64,000 nt of DNA, taken from Acholoe squamosa (taxonomy: Eukaryota > Annelida > Polychaeta > Phyllodocida > Polynoidae). The DNA is taken from positions 2,451,174 to 2,515,173 of the forward strand of contig OX439045.1 of NCBI GenBank assembly GCA_949317995.1, read 5' to 3'. The position numbers were made by a program, and so were the translations under genes. Positions within the stretch are counted from its first letter, which is position 1, and each line of letters opens with the position of its first letter. A model generated the notes under the pieces. The model did no database searches. It saw only the letters and a program-made list of their open reading frames with translations, and was not told where the DNA came from. Below, piece by piece: positions 22,229 to 33,869 of this stretch.

Positions 22229-22297
22229 GGCGCTATGGCTAAGGTCTTCGCCTACCTCCACTGCGGTCGGGGTTCAATTCTCCTATGAGTTGGCATG
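22229..22297 (+). repeat. tRNA-derived SINE-like sequence
   Basis: TGGCGCTATGGCTAAGG matches a Pol III A box, and GGGTTCAATTCTC 33 bp further on matches a B box. The cloverleaf arms do not pair well, so this is a tRNA-derived element rather than a functional tRNA. Confidence 0.5.
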
Positions 22298-22360
22298 ATT
22301 TTTCACAATTGAAAATGGCTAGATTAACTTTGTATAGCTGCCATAATTTCCAAAAATATT

Positions 22361-22472
22361 CTAAGTCCAACTTGACCCCAAAAATTTCAAAAATGCACAT
22401 GTGTGGTATATGAAAAATAATGCACGGCTAAACTGCATATAAAACCACCGGAAGTGCCAGAATCGTGGTATA
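22361..22472 (+). repeat. Second copy of the CTAAGTCCAACTTGACC repeat
   Basis: Nearly identical to 21384-21510 apart from a small deletion (GAAAAAGTATATACC missing). Flanks differ from those of copy 1. Confidence 0.75.
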
Positions 22473-22479
22473 ATGCAGT

Positions 22480-23400
22480 GTAATCCTGGTCTACACCAGT
22501 AGTTCATGTGAGTACATGTACCATCCTATTGACTTGATTGGGGTTCTACTGTATGTACTGCACCGCTATGTGCTGTCTATTTACAATTCGGGCTCAGAGT
22601 GTGTACCATCAAAGGATAACTGGTGCAGAAATTTTCAACATGAATACACTGTGCCAGGTCTGACAATTCAAATTTAACAGGTTTTGCCTATATAAAACTA
22701 TATATGCTGCTCATTGGTGGAAAACTGGGGGAAATGTTTAGAACTTAGGGACTGTGGCCAGTCTACCTAACTACTAATATCAATCACGTGCTATTTTTCT
22801 TCTTTTTTTTTAAACTATTTTATTGTCTTTATCTTTATAAAGGAACTGACTCACAGAGAACTCTATGTGTGGTCCTTTGTGACAACTGATAAGGTGGCCT
22901 ACATCCACTGATACACTGAACTAGTTACAACGTTTCTACTTTGATGATACATGTTGAAAATCAAGCACACAGATACCACTGACCCAAATGTTAACATGCA
23001 TCCCCTTGTTTATTATCTACTGATTTATAAGTTGCTATAAATATCTATTTGTGGATGTCTGCATAATGCATACTGATTGATCAATGTGTTCCAATTGTAG
23101 TTGTGTTGATCAACTTGAAATATAGATTGAGAACAACAATGTTCCAATAAATGTCTCCATATCCACTTTGTTGAGTGAGGGTGTTGGAGGCGAGTGTAAA
23201 TGTGGAAGATCCAATTTCATGAAATAGATGCGCATAAAGGTAGCCTACCTAAAATAAATCAACCTACTTTGAATAGAATGATAGTATTTCATTATAACCT
23301 TCAAAGTCAAGCCTAAAATCCCAGCAGCCTGAAATTAGGGTATTTCCAAAACCTGCCTATACCTATGGTTTATATCATATGTGGGGTTTTACTGTCGACT
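22480..23400. other. Gene-poor stretch
   Basis: AT-rich DNA with no supported exon, RNA gene or repeat boundary visible. Confidence 0.5.
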
Positions 23401-23402
23401 TT

Positions 23403-23404
<2 letters not shown>

Positions 23405-23494
<90 letters not shown>
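23405..23494. repeat. (TA)n microsatellite
   Basis: Ninety bases of perfect TA repeats. The open frame reading YIYIYI through it is an artefact. Confidence 0.97.
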
Positions 23495-23498
<4 letters not shown>

Positions 23499-23499
23499 G

Positions 23500-24836
23500 C
23501 CTGCCACCTATGTCCTGTCTGTATTTGTCTTGGTAACTATGTGTGATGGATCTGTATTCCCCCACAATAAGAAGCTATAAGACACCACCCCCTCCCTGCT
23601 AAATGTAGGTCAGGGGCAGTCCATGGGACAAAGATTGTCTTTTGAGCTTTTTTTTTTTTTTGCTCTTTATCTGTGTTTAGCTTTTCTCTTCTCTGTCTCT
23701 TTCATTTTGTTTCTTGCTTCTGATCGATTTCATCTGGATCTCCAGAACATTTAGCATTAACTTCTAATGTCTATACTGCATATATATACTTATCTATTAA
23801 TCCCCCTCTCAACTTATAGCCCTTTAACCCAGGCCCTTTTTTAGCGCCTCCCACGCCGCATAGCGGCGGTACCGCACTATGATGATTGCATTTGCCCCAT
23901 GTGATGAGGTCTCACAATACAAAATTACTGAATAGAGAAATTGATAATTGTGAAATCTTCTTTATGTCTGCTTTTATGAGATATATCAAACACTGGTATA
24001 CTGACATTAACAGCGGGAGGCATTTTTTTACGCGGTCACAACCGCATTTCTTGTTTCACCACTTTTCATTTTCTACGCCCTCCCCATATCTTTGCTCTAT
24101 AACCATGTATACCTAACCCAGCCATGACCCTTTCTATGTACCAGAACCTACATTCATTCAACATCCAGCCCCAAGTGGCTACACAATAACACTATACAAA
24201 ACTCAAACACCACCACCTACTTAATCTTTAATATTTTTTACACACAACTCTGCCTCTTATACTCTGAGTGGGGCTCTAGATAAGGGGCCTTCAATGTCTT
24301 CTTTTTGGATTTAGGTAAAGCATTCTCCCCTTTTCTATAATTTGAAAGATTTTATTGCAAATGGCCTCCCAAATTTTTTTATAGATTGTCCCCTGTTGAT
24401 TAAAACAAAGAAAATCTTGTGTACGTGTAACATGTTCCTTTCTGTTAAATTATCAGAATTACAACATGCCACGAGAGATCTTGTCACATTTTCAATTTTA
24501 AAGAAACCCTCATGCTGCCGTGTTGAGTTCAGTGGTTACCACTCATCAGTGTTTAACTAGAAAAAAGAGCATGAAGACACAGAAGGGACCAAAGTCCACA
24601 GGCTGGCAATTGTTGTGGCAGGCCGAGGGAATTGTGATTTATATTGTTTGACAGCTGTAGTGGTGTAGAGTAGGTAAAGTGGGCTATGAGGGTACATGTA
24701 TCATTTAAATCTGCAGTAAAACTAGATGTGGTTATTTTTACATTTATATACCATACAACCATGATCATTTAATCATAAGGGAGGTGAGGGAATATGAGGG
24801 GGAGGGGAGAGTAGCTTAAACACCTTCCTAATGCCC
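23500..24836. other. Gene-poor stretch
   Basis: Low-complexity T and CT runs near 23650-23720 and otherwise unremarkable AT-rich sequence. No gene supported. Confidence 0.5.
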
Positions 24837-24839
24837 CCC

Positions 24840-24861
24840 CACACACACACACACACACACT
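24840..24861. repeat. (CA)n microsatellite
   Basis: CCCCCCC followed by ten CA dinucleotides. Confidence 0.9.
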
Positions 24862-25037
24862 TTCATTGTGAAAAGGGGATAATGGGGTCGAGGTTCATCA
24901 GTAAGGAAAAATATATCATTTATTTTTAATTTTAAAAGCTACCACAAACTCAGGGTGTAGATTATACACTGGAGGTTCTTATTGTAGTATTCTGATATTG
25001 TGGACAATCATTTCTCAATTCAATCCCAGAGGATTGA

Positions 25038-25524
25038 CTGTAAAACCCCGGGTATAAGCCGTAGCTTCCAGACCAGTTCAGGCTCGTGATGCGCCTTATA
25101 GGAATTTCCTGAACTCCGGGTGCGGCTTATGCATAGGCTTTTACTTTACATAAACTATAGTACCGGGTAAGAAATGACAACCATTTCTGGCCTCAGTGGG
25201 GTGTTTCAGAAGCCGGACATGATAATGAACATTAAATATCTGTTTCTAAAACTGTTAGATTCTAAACTTACAACTGCAACCATTATCATCTCTCACCAGT
25301 CATATAGTTATAGTAAGGTAATGGTAATGCTTTAGAAACACATGCCGTTATAAGCCTACAATCACTATTAAAACTGCCTACAATCACTATTAAATCTCCT
25401 TATGACCGGTTGTAAACATTACCTGCTTCTGAAACACCCCACTGGTGTGGCTTATAGGGGAGTCCCAAAGTCAGGGTGCGGTCTATTCGCAGATGTCACT
25501 TATATGCCGGGTTTAATGGTAAGT
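25038..25524. repeat. TATAAGCCGCACC-family element, split by an insertion
   Basis: Left GTAAAACCCCGGGTATAAGCC and right TATATGCCGGGTTTAATGG are inverted ends. The body is interrupted at 25194-25444 by a CAGTGGGGTG element. Related copies are at 41657-41848 and 49195-49336. Confidence 0.65.
25194..25444 (-). repeat. TIR element CAGTGGGGTGTTTC (copy 2)
   Basis: Full-length reverse complement of 8656-8902, nested in the TATAAGCCGCACC element. It contains one extra local duplication, CTACAATCACTATTAAA. Confidence 0.85.
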
Positions 25525-25527
25525 TTC

Positions 25528-26044
25528 TATATAAAAGTAGGGGGGGTGTTAATTCACGTTTTTTGTCAAGTGATTTGGGATACCAGCTAAATCTATGCAT
25601 TTAGGTCCAAAAACACGGGAAATCACCAAAAAAGAATTTTGGAATCCACTGTACGAGGGGGGGGGGGTTCAATGACAATGACAATGGGCTGTACATGAGC
25701 AAATACCTGCCAAATAGCTGATTTTAGCAAGTCCGACCCCCCTCCCCAGGAAGGCTTATACCCTTATATTCACACCAAAATGGCTTCTAAGCATCTGTTT
25801 ATGTCCAAGATGAATGTTCCTGACCACTTTTATGAATCCATGAAGAGGTTTTGTTAGGAAACATAAAGTCTGAATTTTGGCTGTATTTTCACTATATGGG
25901 CGAACTTCGGACCCCCTGTACAGGGGGGTCAGGGGGGTTCAAAAATTATTTTGGTGATTTCCCGTGTTTTTGGACCCAAATGCATAGATTGAGCTGGTAT
26001 CCGAACAAAAGTAGATTTATCACCCTCCCCCCACTAATAAAAGC
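25528..26044. repeat. About 517-bp foldback with G-rich interior
   Basis: Arms of roughly 80-100 bp carry GGTCCAAAAACACGGGAAATC at the left and its reverse complement at the right. The interior contains runs of 10 G and 6-7 C. No transposase frame. Confidence 0.7.
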
Positions 26045-26410
26045 CTGGACATCTGTAGCTGTCATACATGATGATATATCCCTCCCCCTGACCTGTTGGA
26101 CAGAACACATGTGTAATTGTTCATAATTATAATTGATAATACATGCTAATTATTGCTCATTATTCTAATGACAGAGACAAATTAAATAAGCCTATTCTCT
26201 GTAATAACTTTGACACATGAGTGACAGTTTAAGGACCTTAGCTCAAGGGCAGTCTCTATAGGGCCTTAACCCTCTATAGGTCTTTAGTACAATAATGCAT
26301 TCATCTAAACACCTGGGGTCTGTTACTCAGAAGTACCTAAAATATTTAGGTACCTGCACCATCTGTTCTGTGATCTTAGGGGATCTGTTTTACTCTCAGG
26401 TGATCTTCCA

Positions 26411-26572
26411 GTGATACACTTTAGTGATCTTACTGGACTGATGAGAGCAAGATTGGTGCTCTTAGGTGATCTTACAGGGCTGATGAGAGAAAGGTTGGTG
26501 CTCTTAGGTGATCTTACAGGGCTGGTGAGAGCAAGATTGGTGCTCTTAGGTGATCTTACAGGGCTGATCAGA
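26411..26572. repeat. 42-bp minisatellite, about 4 copies
   Basis: TTGGTGCTCTTAGGTGATCT recurs at 26453, 26495 and 26537. The unit is a multiple of 3, which produces an open minus frame with 14-residue repeats (SPVRSPKSTNLALI); nothing supports it as coding. Confidence 0.9.
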
Positions 26573-26864
26573 CCATGAGTACCCAGATTCTTGGTCCCAT
26601 TCATGATCCCACTCAATTCTTGATCATATCTGTAATCTTATCCTTTTTTACATTCAGTGTGTAGGATTATGTTTTTTTTACCTGGGAGCACCAAGCAAAG
26701 CCCCCACAGAGTTCCTTTTGCGTGCATGATCAGGGTTTGAGTAACAAACCCCTGGAGTGAACACGCCTTTCTATTATATAGTATCATGTCCACATGGAAC
26801 AATTCTAAAAAGGTGTAAGATCATCTGTACATGTGAAGGGCACTGTTTGATAAAGTAGAACCCC

Positions 26865-26962
26865 CAAGGTTGGCATGCTGCACCAATGAACACTCAGCAG
26901 TACACCATCGGTGCACCTTGCTGGATGTTGCATATTAATGCAAAAGCGACGCTTAAAGGAAT
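26865..26962. repeat. Degenerate CATCATG fragment
   Basis: GGCATGCTGCACCAATGAA and GCTTAAAGGA words only. Strongly diverged. Confidence 0.4.
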
Positions 26963-27109
26963 AAATAACAAGTGTGTTCTTTATCATTATTCTAACACAT
27001 GTAAGTGGTAGTATATTGAAGGACATGTATTCCTTAAGAATCACTTTTAGTGCATTGCTCTGGTAATGATGCATGAAAGTGGCAGGGTGAGGTGTTCTGC
27101 AGGGTGAGC

Positions 27110-27560
27110 CAATAAACTCCCAAATGCTGCACCAATGCAGTACTAGTGAGGTACTCACCAGTACAGGAGGGTGTTGCTCCTATAGTAAAAGGAAGAGCTG
27201 GCCAAAAATGCCCTCATTACCAGTCCTTTCTTTTCATGTAGCTATAACTTGTCCCTTTTGTTGCTCACAAGTGGTCGTTCAAGTACAGTGCTAAAAAAGG
27301 GGGATTTGAGTAGGTACCTAGTTGGGAGAAGTCAGACAGTATAATATACTATAGAGTGTGTGACATGAGTAGGTACCTGATAGTGCAGCTCTCTCTGTTT
27401 TATACAAAGCAGGTGAATTTTCAGACTAATGTGGTGAGTGCAAGTTGAATGGTGAAGCAGTGGGTGACTTCTTTTGAAAAGAGGGTACCTACTGACAGCT
27501 CGTTTTACCATAGGAGCAACACGCTCCTGTATTGGTGCAGCATGCCAAACCATCTTAGTG
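27110..27560. repeat. CATCATG element split by MITE copy E
   Basis: Left part CTGCACCAATGCAGTACTAGTGAGG...CTCACCAG and right part TTGGTGCAGCATGCC join across the insertion at 27164-27529. TA is present on both sides of that insertion. Confidence 0.7.
27164..27529. mobile_element. MITE copy E (366 bp), TA-flanked
   Basis: CAGGAGGGTGTTGCTCCTA to TAGGAGCAACACGCTCCTG, flanked by TA on both sides. Here the host CATCATG element makes the insertion boundaries readable. No internal protein. Confidence 0.8.
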
Positions 27561-27599
27561 ACATATGAAAATGAAGTTGGGGGTGTCATGATGTCCTAA

Positions 27600-28360
27600 A
27601 ATGGTTAAAGTTGGGACAGACAGCCCATGTAAGGAATACTAATGACAGATCCTTTGTCAGAGCTTCCTTGTAACATGTACAATGTAATACATCTCATCAA
27701 TCTTATGTCTTAGCTTTATTTGTCAAGAGACAATGAATCTAGAGACAGATATTTACATTTATCTTTGTGTAACTGTCATGCTGCCCAGGCCATCAAGTAC
27801 AAATTTACATGAAGTCAAGTTTGTCTTATGAATGTCTGTAGCTATCCATGAAGTACAAATTAAGTAGCTTTCTGAAAATATGAAATAATGGGGAAGCTGC
27901 ACAGGTTGTTGCAAAGTGAACTGATGAGATGGGCCACAGCCTTCTCCATGGATACGGCTTAAAGGCAGAATTGTACTCTGGAACCTACATTACTAATCTA
28001 CCACCTGGGCCCACCACCCTATGGCTGCATGGAGGATCAAATCCCTCATTCAATTGTAGATAAACCCCAAAGTACACAAATTACACCCATTTACATGCAC
28101 TGTCCTGTATATATAGTACATTGACACTGAGTAAGACAGGGAATTTGCAGAACCCAAACTGCTCCCATTAACCTTTACTCTCCTATGTGGGACATTTACA
28201 TTGGGCTAAGACGGGGATTTTACAGATTATCTATTCCCTTCAACCCAAATACCCAGTCAACTCTTATGACTTTGGCGATGGTACTATAGGCTGAATCTGA
28301 AAATGGCAATGCCAGTTGACATGCATATATACTATAGTGTTGACCCGGGATGCATTATAA
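27600..28360. other. Gene-poor stretch
   Basis: Single-copy-looking AT-rich sequence. No exon, RNA or repeat boundary supported. Confidence 0.5.
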
Positions 28361-28361
28361 A

Positions 28362-28455
28362 CCAATCAGATAATTCCCTGTATTCACTGCAGAATCTTTT
28401 GGGTACATTATGTAACGCCTGGTACCCATCATGCTGGTTGTTATCAGTGCTTGTC
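28362..28455 (+). repeat. Dispersed repeat TAACGCCTGGTACCCATCA (copy 1)
   Basis: A block with ACATTATGTAACGCCTGG, TACCCATCA and a GGTTGTTATCAG word. The inverted copy lies at 31795-31912, and a weaker relative is near 42735-42835. Confidence 0.6.
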
Positions 28456-28882
28456 TCGCCAGGTGCCTGGGGGGAGGGGCACAATGAGGGGCTGGAGGAG
28501 CTGAGAACAGGAGAAGGAAACAGGAGAGATGAGGTAAAGTGGAAAGAGAATGAAGACAGAGATGCAGAGAGACAATGAAGGGAGACAAAGTGAATAAAAC
28601 AGAGAGAGACAGGCATGTAGCACTACTTGTACCTGTAGGTTTGCTCTACCTGTCTTCTACTTACTAGTCCTCCCCCTGACCCTGCAGTCCCTAGTACACA
28701 CAGCAGGGTTCAGTGCAGGGCCATGGAGGCTGCTTGGGACTTCCTTTGTTAAACTTGCTCTGTGTTGTACCTACCCCTATATGAACAGGACAAGCAGAAA
28801 GGATACTTCATATATCCCTGCAGGGATATCTCCATCTGCCTGCCTCCTACTTACCCATATCACTTCTACCTGGCCTTTTTAT

Positions 28883-29032
28883 TAACCATTTAAGGGCCGC
28901 TGATGCAGGAGTGCATCACGCCCATTGGTTGCCATAATGCACCAATGAAGTGCTGGCGAGACTGCTCGCGAGCATTTTATTGGAGCATTGTGATGACCCT
29001 CCGGGAGTATATTAACCATAAGGTCACCCGAT
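28883..29032. repeat. CATCATG element
   Basis: TTAACCATTTAAGGGCCGC end, GCATCACGCCCATTGG, CCATAATGCACCAATGAAG, and a hairpin GCGAGACTGCTCGCG. The right end is truncated. Confidence 0.75.
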
Positions 29033-29251
29033 GTGTTGTCCCTAACAATACACAATATGTGAGATGGAACTGTTTCTTTTTATTTGTCTTGTACTAATTG
29101 GGCCTTAAACCCCAAAACTGAAAGCATCAGTTTTTGGAGCACCCACATTACCCCTCTCCCCTTCAGCCCTGTAGGTGACCCTGCATACCCTACCATGATC
29201 CCACCTGCCTCTCACCCCCGCCCCCTTGGCTAACCCATTGAGGGCTGCTAT

Positions 29252-29833
29252 TACCGTAAATCCTCACGTATAAGACACAGCTTTTACACTAAAATCAAAC
29301 CCCCTGCGTCGTATATGATCTAGCTCAACTCAGGGTGCATCCTATATGCGAGGTCTCTACACTATAGATCAGTACTAAAGCACTCAAAATTTGATCCCAG
29401 TTACATCCTACATGATTTAGTCTAACTAAGGGTGCGTCCTATATGCGAGGGGTGTCCTATACAGTTGGTGGTCAGTCGGGAGGAGTTGTTAGAAGATCGG
29501 AGATAGGAGATAAGATAAGGGTCCAATTGAAGCCTTCTACAACTGACCCCTGGTTTACAAATCTCTCTATTTTTTTTAAAGAGGTAATTTCTATTATGAA
29601 GTAGGCGTTTTTTTTCTTCTACATTTCCTCAAGTTTAAATTCCTGATTTGTTTTAGATTTTTTGTAAATATTTCTTCCAACTTATCAATGATTTTGTGAC
29701 TTTGAGATATTCCTCTGTCACTTTCTATTACCCAGAGGTTTAGAGCCCCACTGCCGCTGTCCACATCACCCTCCCACCAGGGGAGGTTTCAGAAACGACT
29801 GACCTAGGCCTGTATACGCGAGGATTTACAGTA
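29252..29833 (-). repeat. TACCGTAAATCCTC TIR element (copy 1)
   Basis: It starts TACCGTAAATCCTCACGTAT and ends ATACGCGAGGATTTACAGTA. Its full-length reverse complement is at 51278-51857. Subterminal GCATCCTATATGCGAGG words occur near both ends. Non-coding. Confidence 0.85.
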
Positions 29834-29964
29834 TATTGATATATGGTGGCTATTGGTGGGCATGGTGCAGGAATATAGGTAGCTTACTCACCAGCACTGC
29901 ATTTATGCATCAGGATGGCCGTACAGGATTTATGCAGTACCAGAGGGTCGGTGCGCTTCATTGG

Positions 29965-30330
29965 TGCATCATGCCAACCAATGGGCATGATGCACTCCTG
30001 CATCAGCAGCTTCATTGGTGCATCATGACAACCAATGGGCATGATGCGCTCCTGCATCAGCAGCTTCATTGGTGCATCATGCCAACCAATGGGCATGATG
30101 CACTCCTGCATCAGCAGCTTCATTGTGCATCATGCCAACCAATGGGCATGATGCACTCCTGCATCAGCAGCTTCATTGTGCATCATGACAACCAATGGGC
30201 ATGATGCACTCCTGCATCAGCAGCTTCATTGTGCATCATGACAACCAATGGGCATGATGCACTCCTGCATCAGCAGCTTCATTGTGCATCATGACAACCA
30301 ATGGGCATGATGCACTCCTACATCAGCAGC
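29965..30330. repeat. 53/54-bp minisatellite, about 7 copies
   Basis: CAGCAGCTTCATTG occurs at 30004, 30058, 30112, 30165, 30218 and 30271. The period is 54, then 53 after one G is lost from CATTGGTG; the 53-bp form then spread downstream. The unit is a CATCATG terminal hairpin module. Confidence 0.92.
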
Positions 30331-30382
30331 CCTTAAAGGTTATTCTCGCCTGCTTGTGCGTACCTGTATTCACCTATACAGC

Positions 30383-30484
30383 ACATGGCTATTGTATTAT
30401 TGACCAATGGGAGGCATCCCTGGCATATACTGCGGAGTCGGGGGCTGAAGGTGTTAGTCATAGTGCCGTCGGGGTCTAATGGCG
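30383..30484 (+). repeat. Inverted-pair repeat, left arm
   Basis: CACATGGCTATTGTATTATT through CGGGGTCTAATGGCGGCC. The reverse complement is at 31553-31668. Confidence 0.75.
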
Positions 30485-30530
30485 GCCCCCAGCTGATAAT
30501 GGCTATGTGAGCTATATGTCTAATACACTG

Positions 30531-30652
30531 CCAATGGGTCGGCATGATGCACCAATGAAGTGCTGGTGAGCAGTCTCACCAGCACTTCATTGGTGCATCA
30601 TGACGACCAATGGGCATGATGCACTCCTGCATATGTTGCCTTTAAAGGGTTA
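30531..30652. repeat. CATCATG half element
   Basis: GGCATGATGCACCAATGAAG, hairpin GGTGAGCAGTCTCACC, then GCATCATGACGACCAATGG and a TTTAAAGGGTTA end. Confidence 0.85.
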
Positions 30653-30828
30653 TTGTCACCTGGCAGTGTGTGTAGCTGTATTTACCTGTGGCTCTGACCT
30701 GTCTCCATACCAGGGTCATTAATCACCTCTGTCTATGTACCTGGGGTCTGGTTGAAATAAATGTCTTCTACTCCTCCTCTACACCCAGGGCTACACACCT
30801 GCCTGTGTCAAAAACATGGCTTGTGTGG

Positions 30829-30895
30829 AAGTGGCTCAGTCAGTAGATTGTCGGAGCTGGAATCAAAATGTCCTGCATCCAATTTGGTGCCATAT
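30829..30895 (+). repeat. Possible tRNA-derived SINE fragment
   Basis: AGTGGCTCAGTCAGTAGA is a good A-box match. The downstream B-box region (TCCTGCATCCAATT) is decayed. Confidence 0.35.
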
Positions 30896-31289
30896 AAAAA
30901 GGATACTTGCTTATAAGACATTAATTAGGCAACATGAATTAATTAATCTGGACCACCAAATTGTTACATGGGCCTTAGTGACATGAGGCAAACATGAGTG
31001 GGGGAGCTGCAACAGTTCTAACTTTACTTCAGTCACAATTTCGGTTTTTTCAAAACTATTTGTAAGTTCCCATGGTAACATAGTCTACTGCTATGGTCAA
31101 GAGGTCATCCTTCCTTTGTAGAGTAAACTGTAGAAGAGGTGGAGGAGGGGGAGTGGAGGGCATGGCAAGGGTGTGTAGCAGGGATAAGGCACAAGTCTAA
31201 TATTTGAGATGTGGGTTCATTTAGACCAAGTGGTCTGTGATGACCAATCCTGTGGTCAGGGGGTGGACACTAGTAGGGATTGCTATTCT

Positions 31290-31530
31290 TTAACCCTTGA
31301 TCATTTAAGGGCCGCTGTTGCAAGAGTGCCCATTGGTGTGCCCATTGGTTGTCATGATGCTCCAATGAAGTGCTGGCAAGACTGCTCGCCAGCACTTCAC
31401 TGGAGCATCATGCCGACCCTCCGGGATGAAGTGTATCAACCCCATAGGGTCTGCACGATGCGTGAATGTAACCCTGGCGAGTGACTTACCAGGGCTTCAT
31501 TCATGCATCCTCATGTTCTATAGGGCTTTA
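31290..31530. repeat. CATCATG foldback element
   Basis: TTAACCCTTGATCATTTAAGG start, both inner hairpins (GGCAAGACTGCTCGCC and CTGGCGAGTGACTTACCAG), and a TAGGGCTTTAG end. Confidence 0.8.
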
Positions 31531-31552
31531 GCACATTAGGCTATGGAGGCCG

Positions 31553-31668
31553 CCATTAGACCCCGACTGCAACATGACTAACACCTTTAGCCCCCGTCTC
31601 CGCAGTAAATGCCAGGGATGCTTCCCATTGGTCAATAATACAATAGCCATGTGCCGTATAGGATTATT
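31553..31668 (-). repeat. Inverted-pair repeat, right arm
   Basis: Reverse complement of 30383-30484, containing GGCCGCCATTAGACCCCGAC. The GCCGCCATTA word is therefore repeat-borne, not a promoter site. Confidence 0.75.
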
Positions 31669-31794
31669 AATGCATTAGTGCACTAGCAGACTTCAAATGG
31701 TTAGGGTGGAAGTACCTTGGTTGGAATACATTTGGATTCTCGCCTGTTCTATATGGCCTTAGCGTGTTCCTTAGTGGGCCAACCCCTGCTGAAG

Positions 31795-31912
31795 CTGATA
31801 CCTTGTGACAGAAGGACTGATAACAGTGAGCTGATGGGTACCAGGCGTTACGTAATGCACCCTGAAAAGTCGGCACTGAATGAAAGGAATTTTCTCATTG
31901 GTCAATAGAGTA
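31795..31912 (-). repeat. Dispersed repeat TAACGCCTGGTACCCATCA (copy 2)
   Basis: Inverted copy of 28362-28455, with GATGGGTACCAGGCGTTACG and TTCTCATTGGTCAATAG. Confidence 0.6.
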
Positions 31913-32371
31913 TCCCGCTTGGTCGGAATATAGTAAATGAGGGCAGGGTGGGGGTCAGAGAAAGAGGGTATAATAATAGAAAAAAAATCGATAAAAAGAA
32001 AATACTGTAAATGTAATAACTTCATTTACCACCCACCTATATGCACCTAAATATCCCCACCGAACCACAGTTCCCACCACAAAGACTTCCCATCCAAAAT
32101 GCATGCATCATACCCTACTCCAATGTTTTCAACCCAAACTAAGTCACCAAACCACTCCACCCCACAACAATCCCCTCCCCCACCCTTCAGTTTCCTTCTT
32201 GTATATCTACTCATGCATAATGTATAAACCCTTTTTTACCAGACAACCCCAAACAGTTCTGACCCCTACACCACACCTTGCCCTCATTCAATACCATGAG
32301 GTCCAAGCTGGAAACGACAAAGCCCATTCCCAGCACGGCTGTTTGATGTTTCAGTTACCTTTTGATAGTTA

Positions 32372-32652
32372 TGAATGATGCAGCAATGCAGGAGATTCAC
32401 AAGCATTGCTTCAAAGGTGGCAGAAACATTGCTGCATCATGCTGTCCATCGGTCATCATGGTAAATGAAAGCAGCCCTGGTGAGTGACTCAGACCAGCAT
32501 TCAGGCATCAGGCCAAATCCTGTTACACTCTCTGAGGATCAGCATGATGCTCCAATGTTGTGTCCCTGAGGAGACTCACAGCACTTCATTGGTGCATCAT
32601 GCAGACCAATGAGCATGATGCACTCCTGCATTAGTGGCCTTTAAAGGGTTAA
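32372..32652. repeat. CATCATG foldback element
   Basis: Diverged left half. The right half GCATGATGCACTCCTGCATTA with CCTTTAAAGGGTTAA is well preserved. Confidence 0.75.
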
Positions 32653-32879
32653 GGAGGGGGGCATTCTTTCTCTGCCCACCCTTCTCGTTCCCTGACCAGC
32701 TGGTAGGGGGCGCCAGGCGTGTGGACGCCGATTTCACGGCCCTGCGTCCCTCCCGTCATGCATCACGGCTCACTGAGTCCACATACTGGTCATTCTCAAT
32801 TGTATTTGACTAGTAACAAGAGAATGTGTTCTATGTATGGGCAGGGACTGGGGTGAGAGGCAGAGAGGAGGGGCTTAAG

Positions 32880-33143
32880 TTAACCCTTTAAGGGCCGCTG
32901 ATGCAGGAGTACATCATGCCCATTGGTCGGCATGATACATCAATGAAGTGCTGGAAAGACTGCTTGCCAGCATTTCATCCGAGCATCATGTATGGCATGA
33001 CATCCCTTCGGGAGTGTATCAACCCCGGAGGGTCGGCGTGATGCATGAATGCAGCCCTGGCGAGTAACCCGCCAGTGCTGCATTCATGCATCATGCTGAC
33101 CAAAGGGCATGATGCATTCATGCATCAGCAGGACTAAATGGGT
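32880..33143. repeat. CATCATG foldback element, nearly full length
   Basis: TTAACCCTTTAAGGGCCGC start, then all modules in order: terminal hairpin, GAAGTGCTGG hairpin, CGGGAGTGTATCAACCCCGG centre, GCCCTGGCGAGTAACCCGCC hairpin, terminal hairpin. The right end is decayed (GGACTAAATGGGTA). A good reference copy. Confidence 0.9.
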
Positions 33144-33623
33144 ACAGGAGTGAGGGGCAGAGAGGAGGGACTTAAGGTGGATGCAGCCCTTGTTGGCAGC
33201 TACAAAGACGTCTTAAACGTTGGCACAGCAGGAGAGCAAATGTCTCCTCTCAGACTTCAAAGGAAACTCATCAACAGGTTAAAAAAGGTTAATCATGCTA
33301 AATAATATACTACCAAAGTGATCTCCCAGACACACTTTCTCATCTCAAAGGGTCTATATATCTCCTCTTTTCCTACTCTATCCGTTTGTCTCGTGCACTG
33401 ACAGACACATACATCTGTGACATTGTGCAATGTGGTTTTCTCACCATAAATATTAACCACTCACTCAACTCTCAGACACGCATAGCCATAATCAAACAGG
33501 TGGTCCCAGTCCAGGCAGGTCTGAGGTAAAACAGTGGAAGAAGACAAGTAGAAGTGTGTGAGAAGTATGTGAGAAGTGGACTTTGCTGCACGCCACATTA
33601 ACCAACAGATATTCACTCAAATA

Positions 33624-33869
33624 TTAACCCTTTCGGTGCCGCTGATGCAGGAGTACTTAATGTTCGCCATGATGCACCAATGTAGTGCTGGTGGGTCTGC
33701 TCACCAGCACTTCATCGGTGCATCATGCCGACCCTCCAGGAGTGTATCAACCCGTAGGGTCAGTATGATGCATGAATGTAGCTCTGGTCAGGGCTCAGGG
33801 CCACATTCATGCATCATACTGACCAATGAGCATCATGCTTTGATGCACTAGCGGCATTTGAAGGGTTAA
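33624..33869. repeat. CATCATG foldback element, full length
   Basis: TTAACCCTTTCGGTGCCGC to GCGGCATTTGAAGGGTTAA, with the same module order and mirror-related ends. Confidence 0.9.

Larger units (their letters stand above)
29231..30342. repeat. CATCATG element split by a 582-bp TIR element and expanded in tandem
   Basis: Left end TAACCCATTGAGGGCTGC stops at 29251 where a TACCGTAAAT element begins. The right half resumes at about 29834, is amplified into a minisatellite at about 29965-30330, and ends CAGCCCTTAAAGG. Confidence 0.7.

Noticed and set aside
26323-26616. 97-codon minus frame with SPVRSPKSTNLALI repeats
   Set aside because: Encoded by a four-copy 42-bp minisatellite; no start or splice support.
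29836-30204. 122-codon plus frame and 79-codon minus frame
   Set aside because: Produced by the 54-bp minisatellite; the frame breaks where the period becomes 53.
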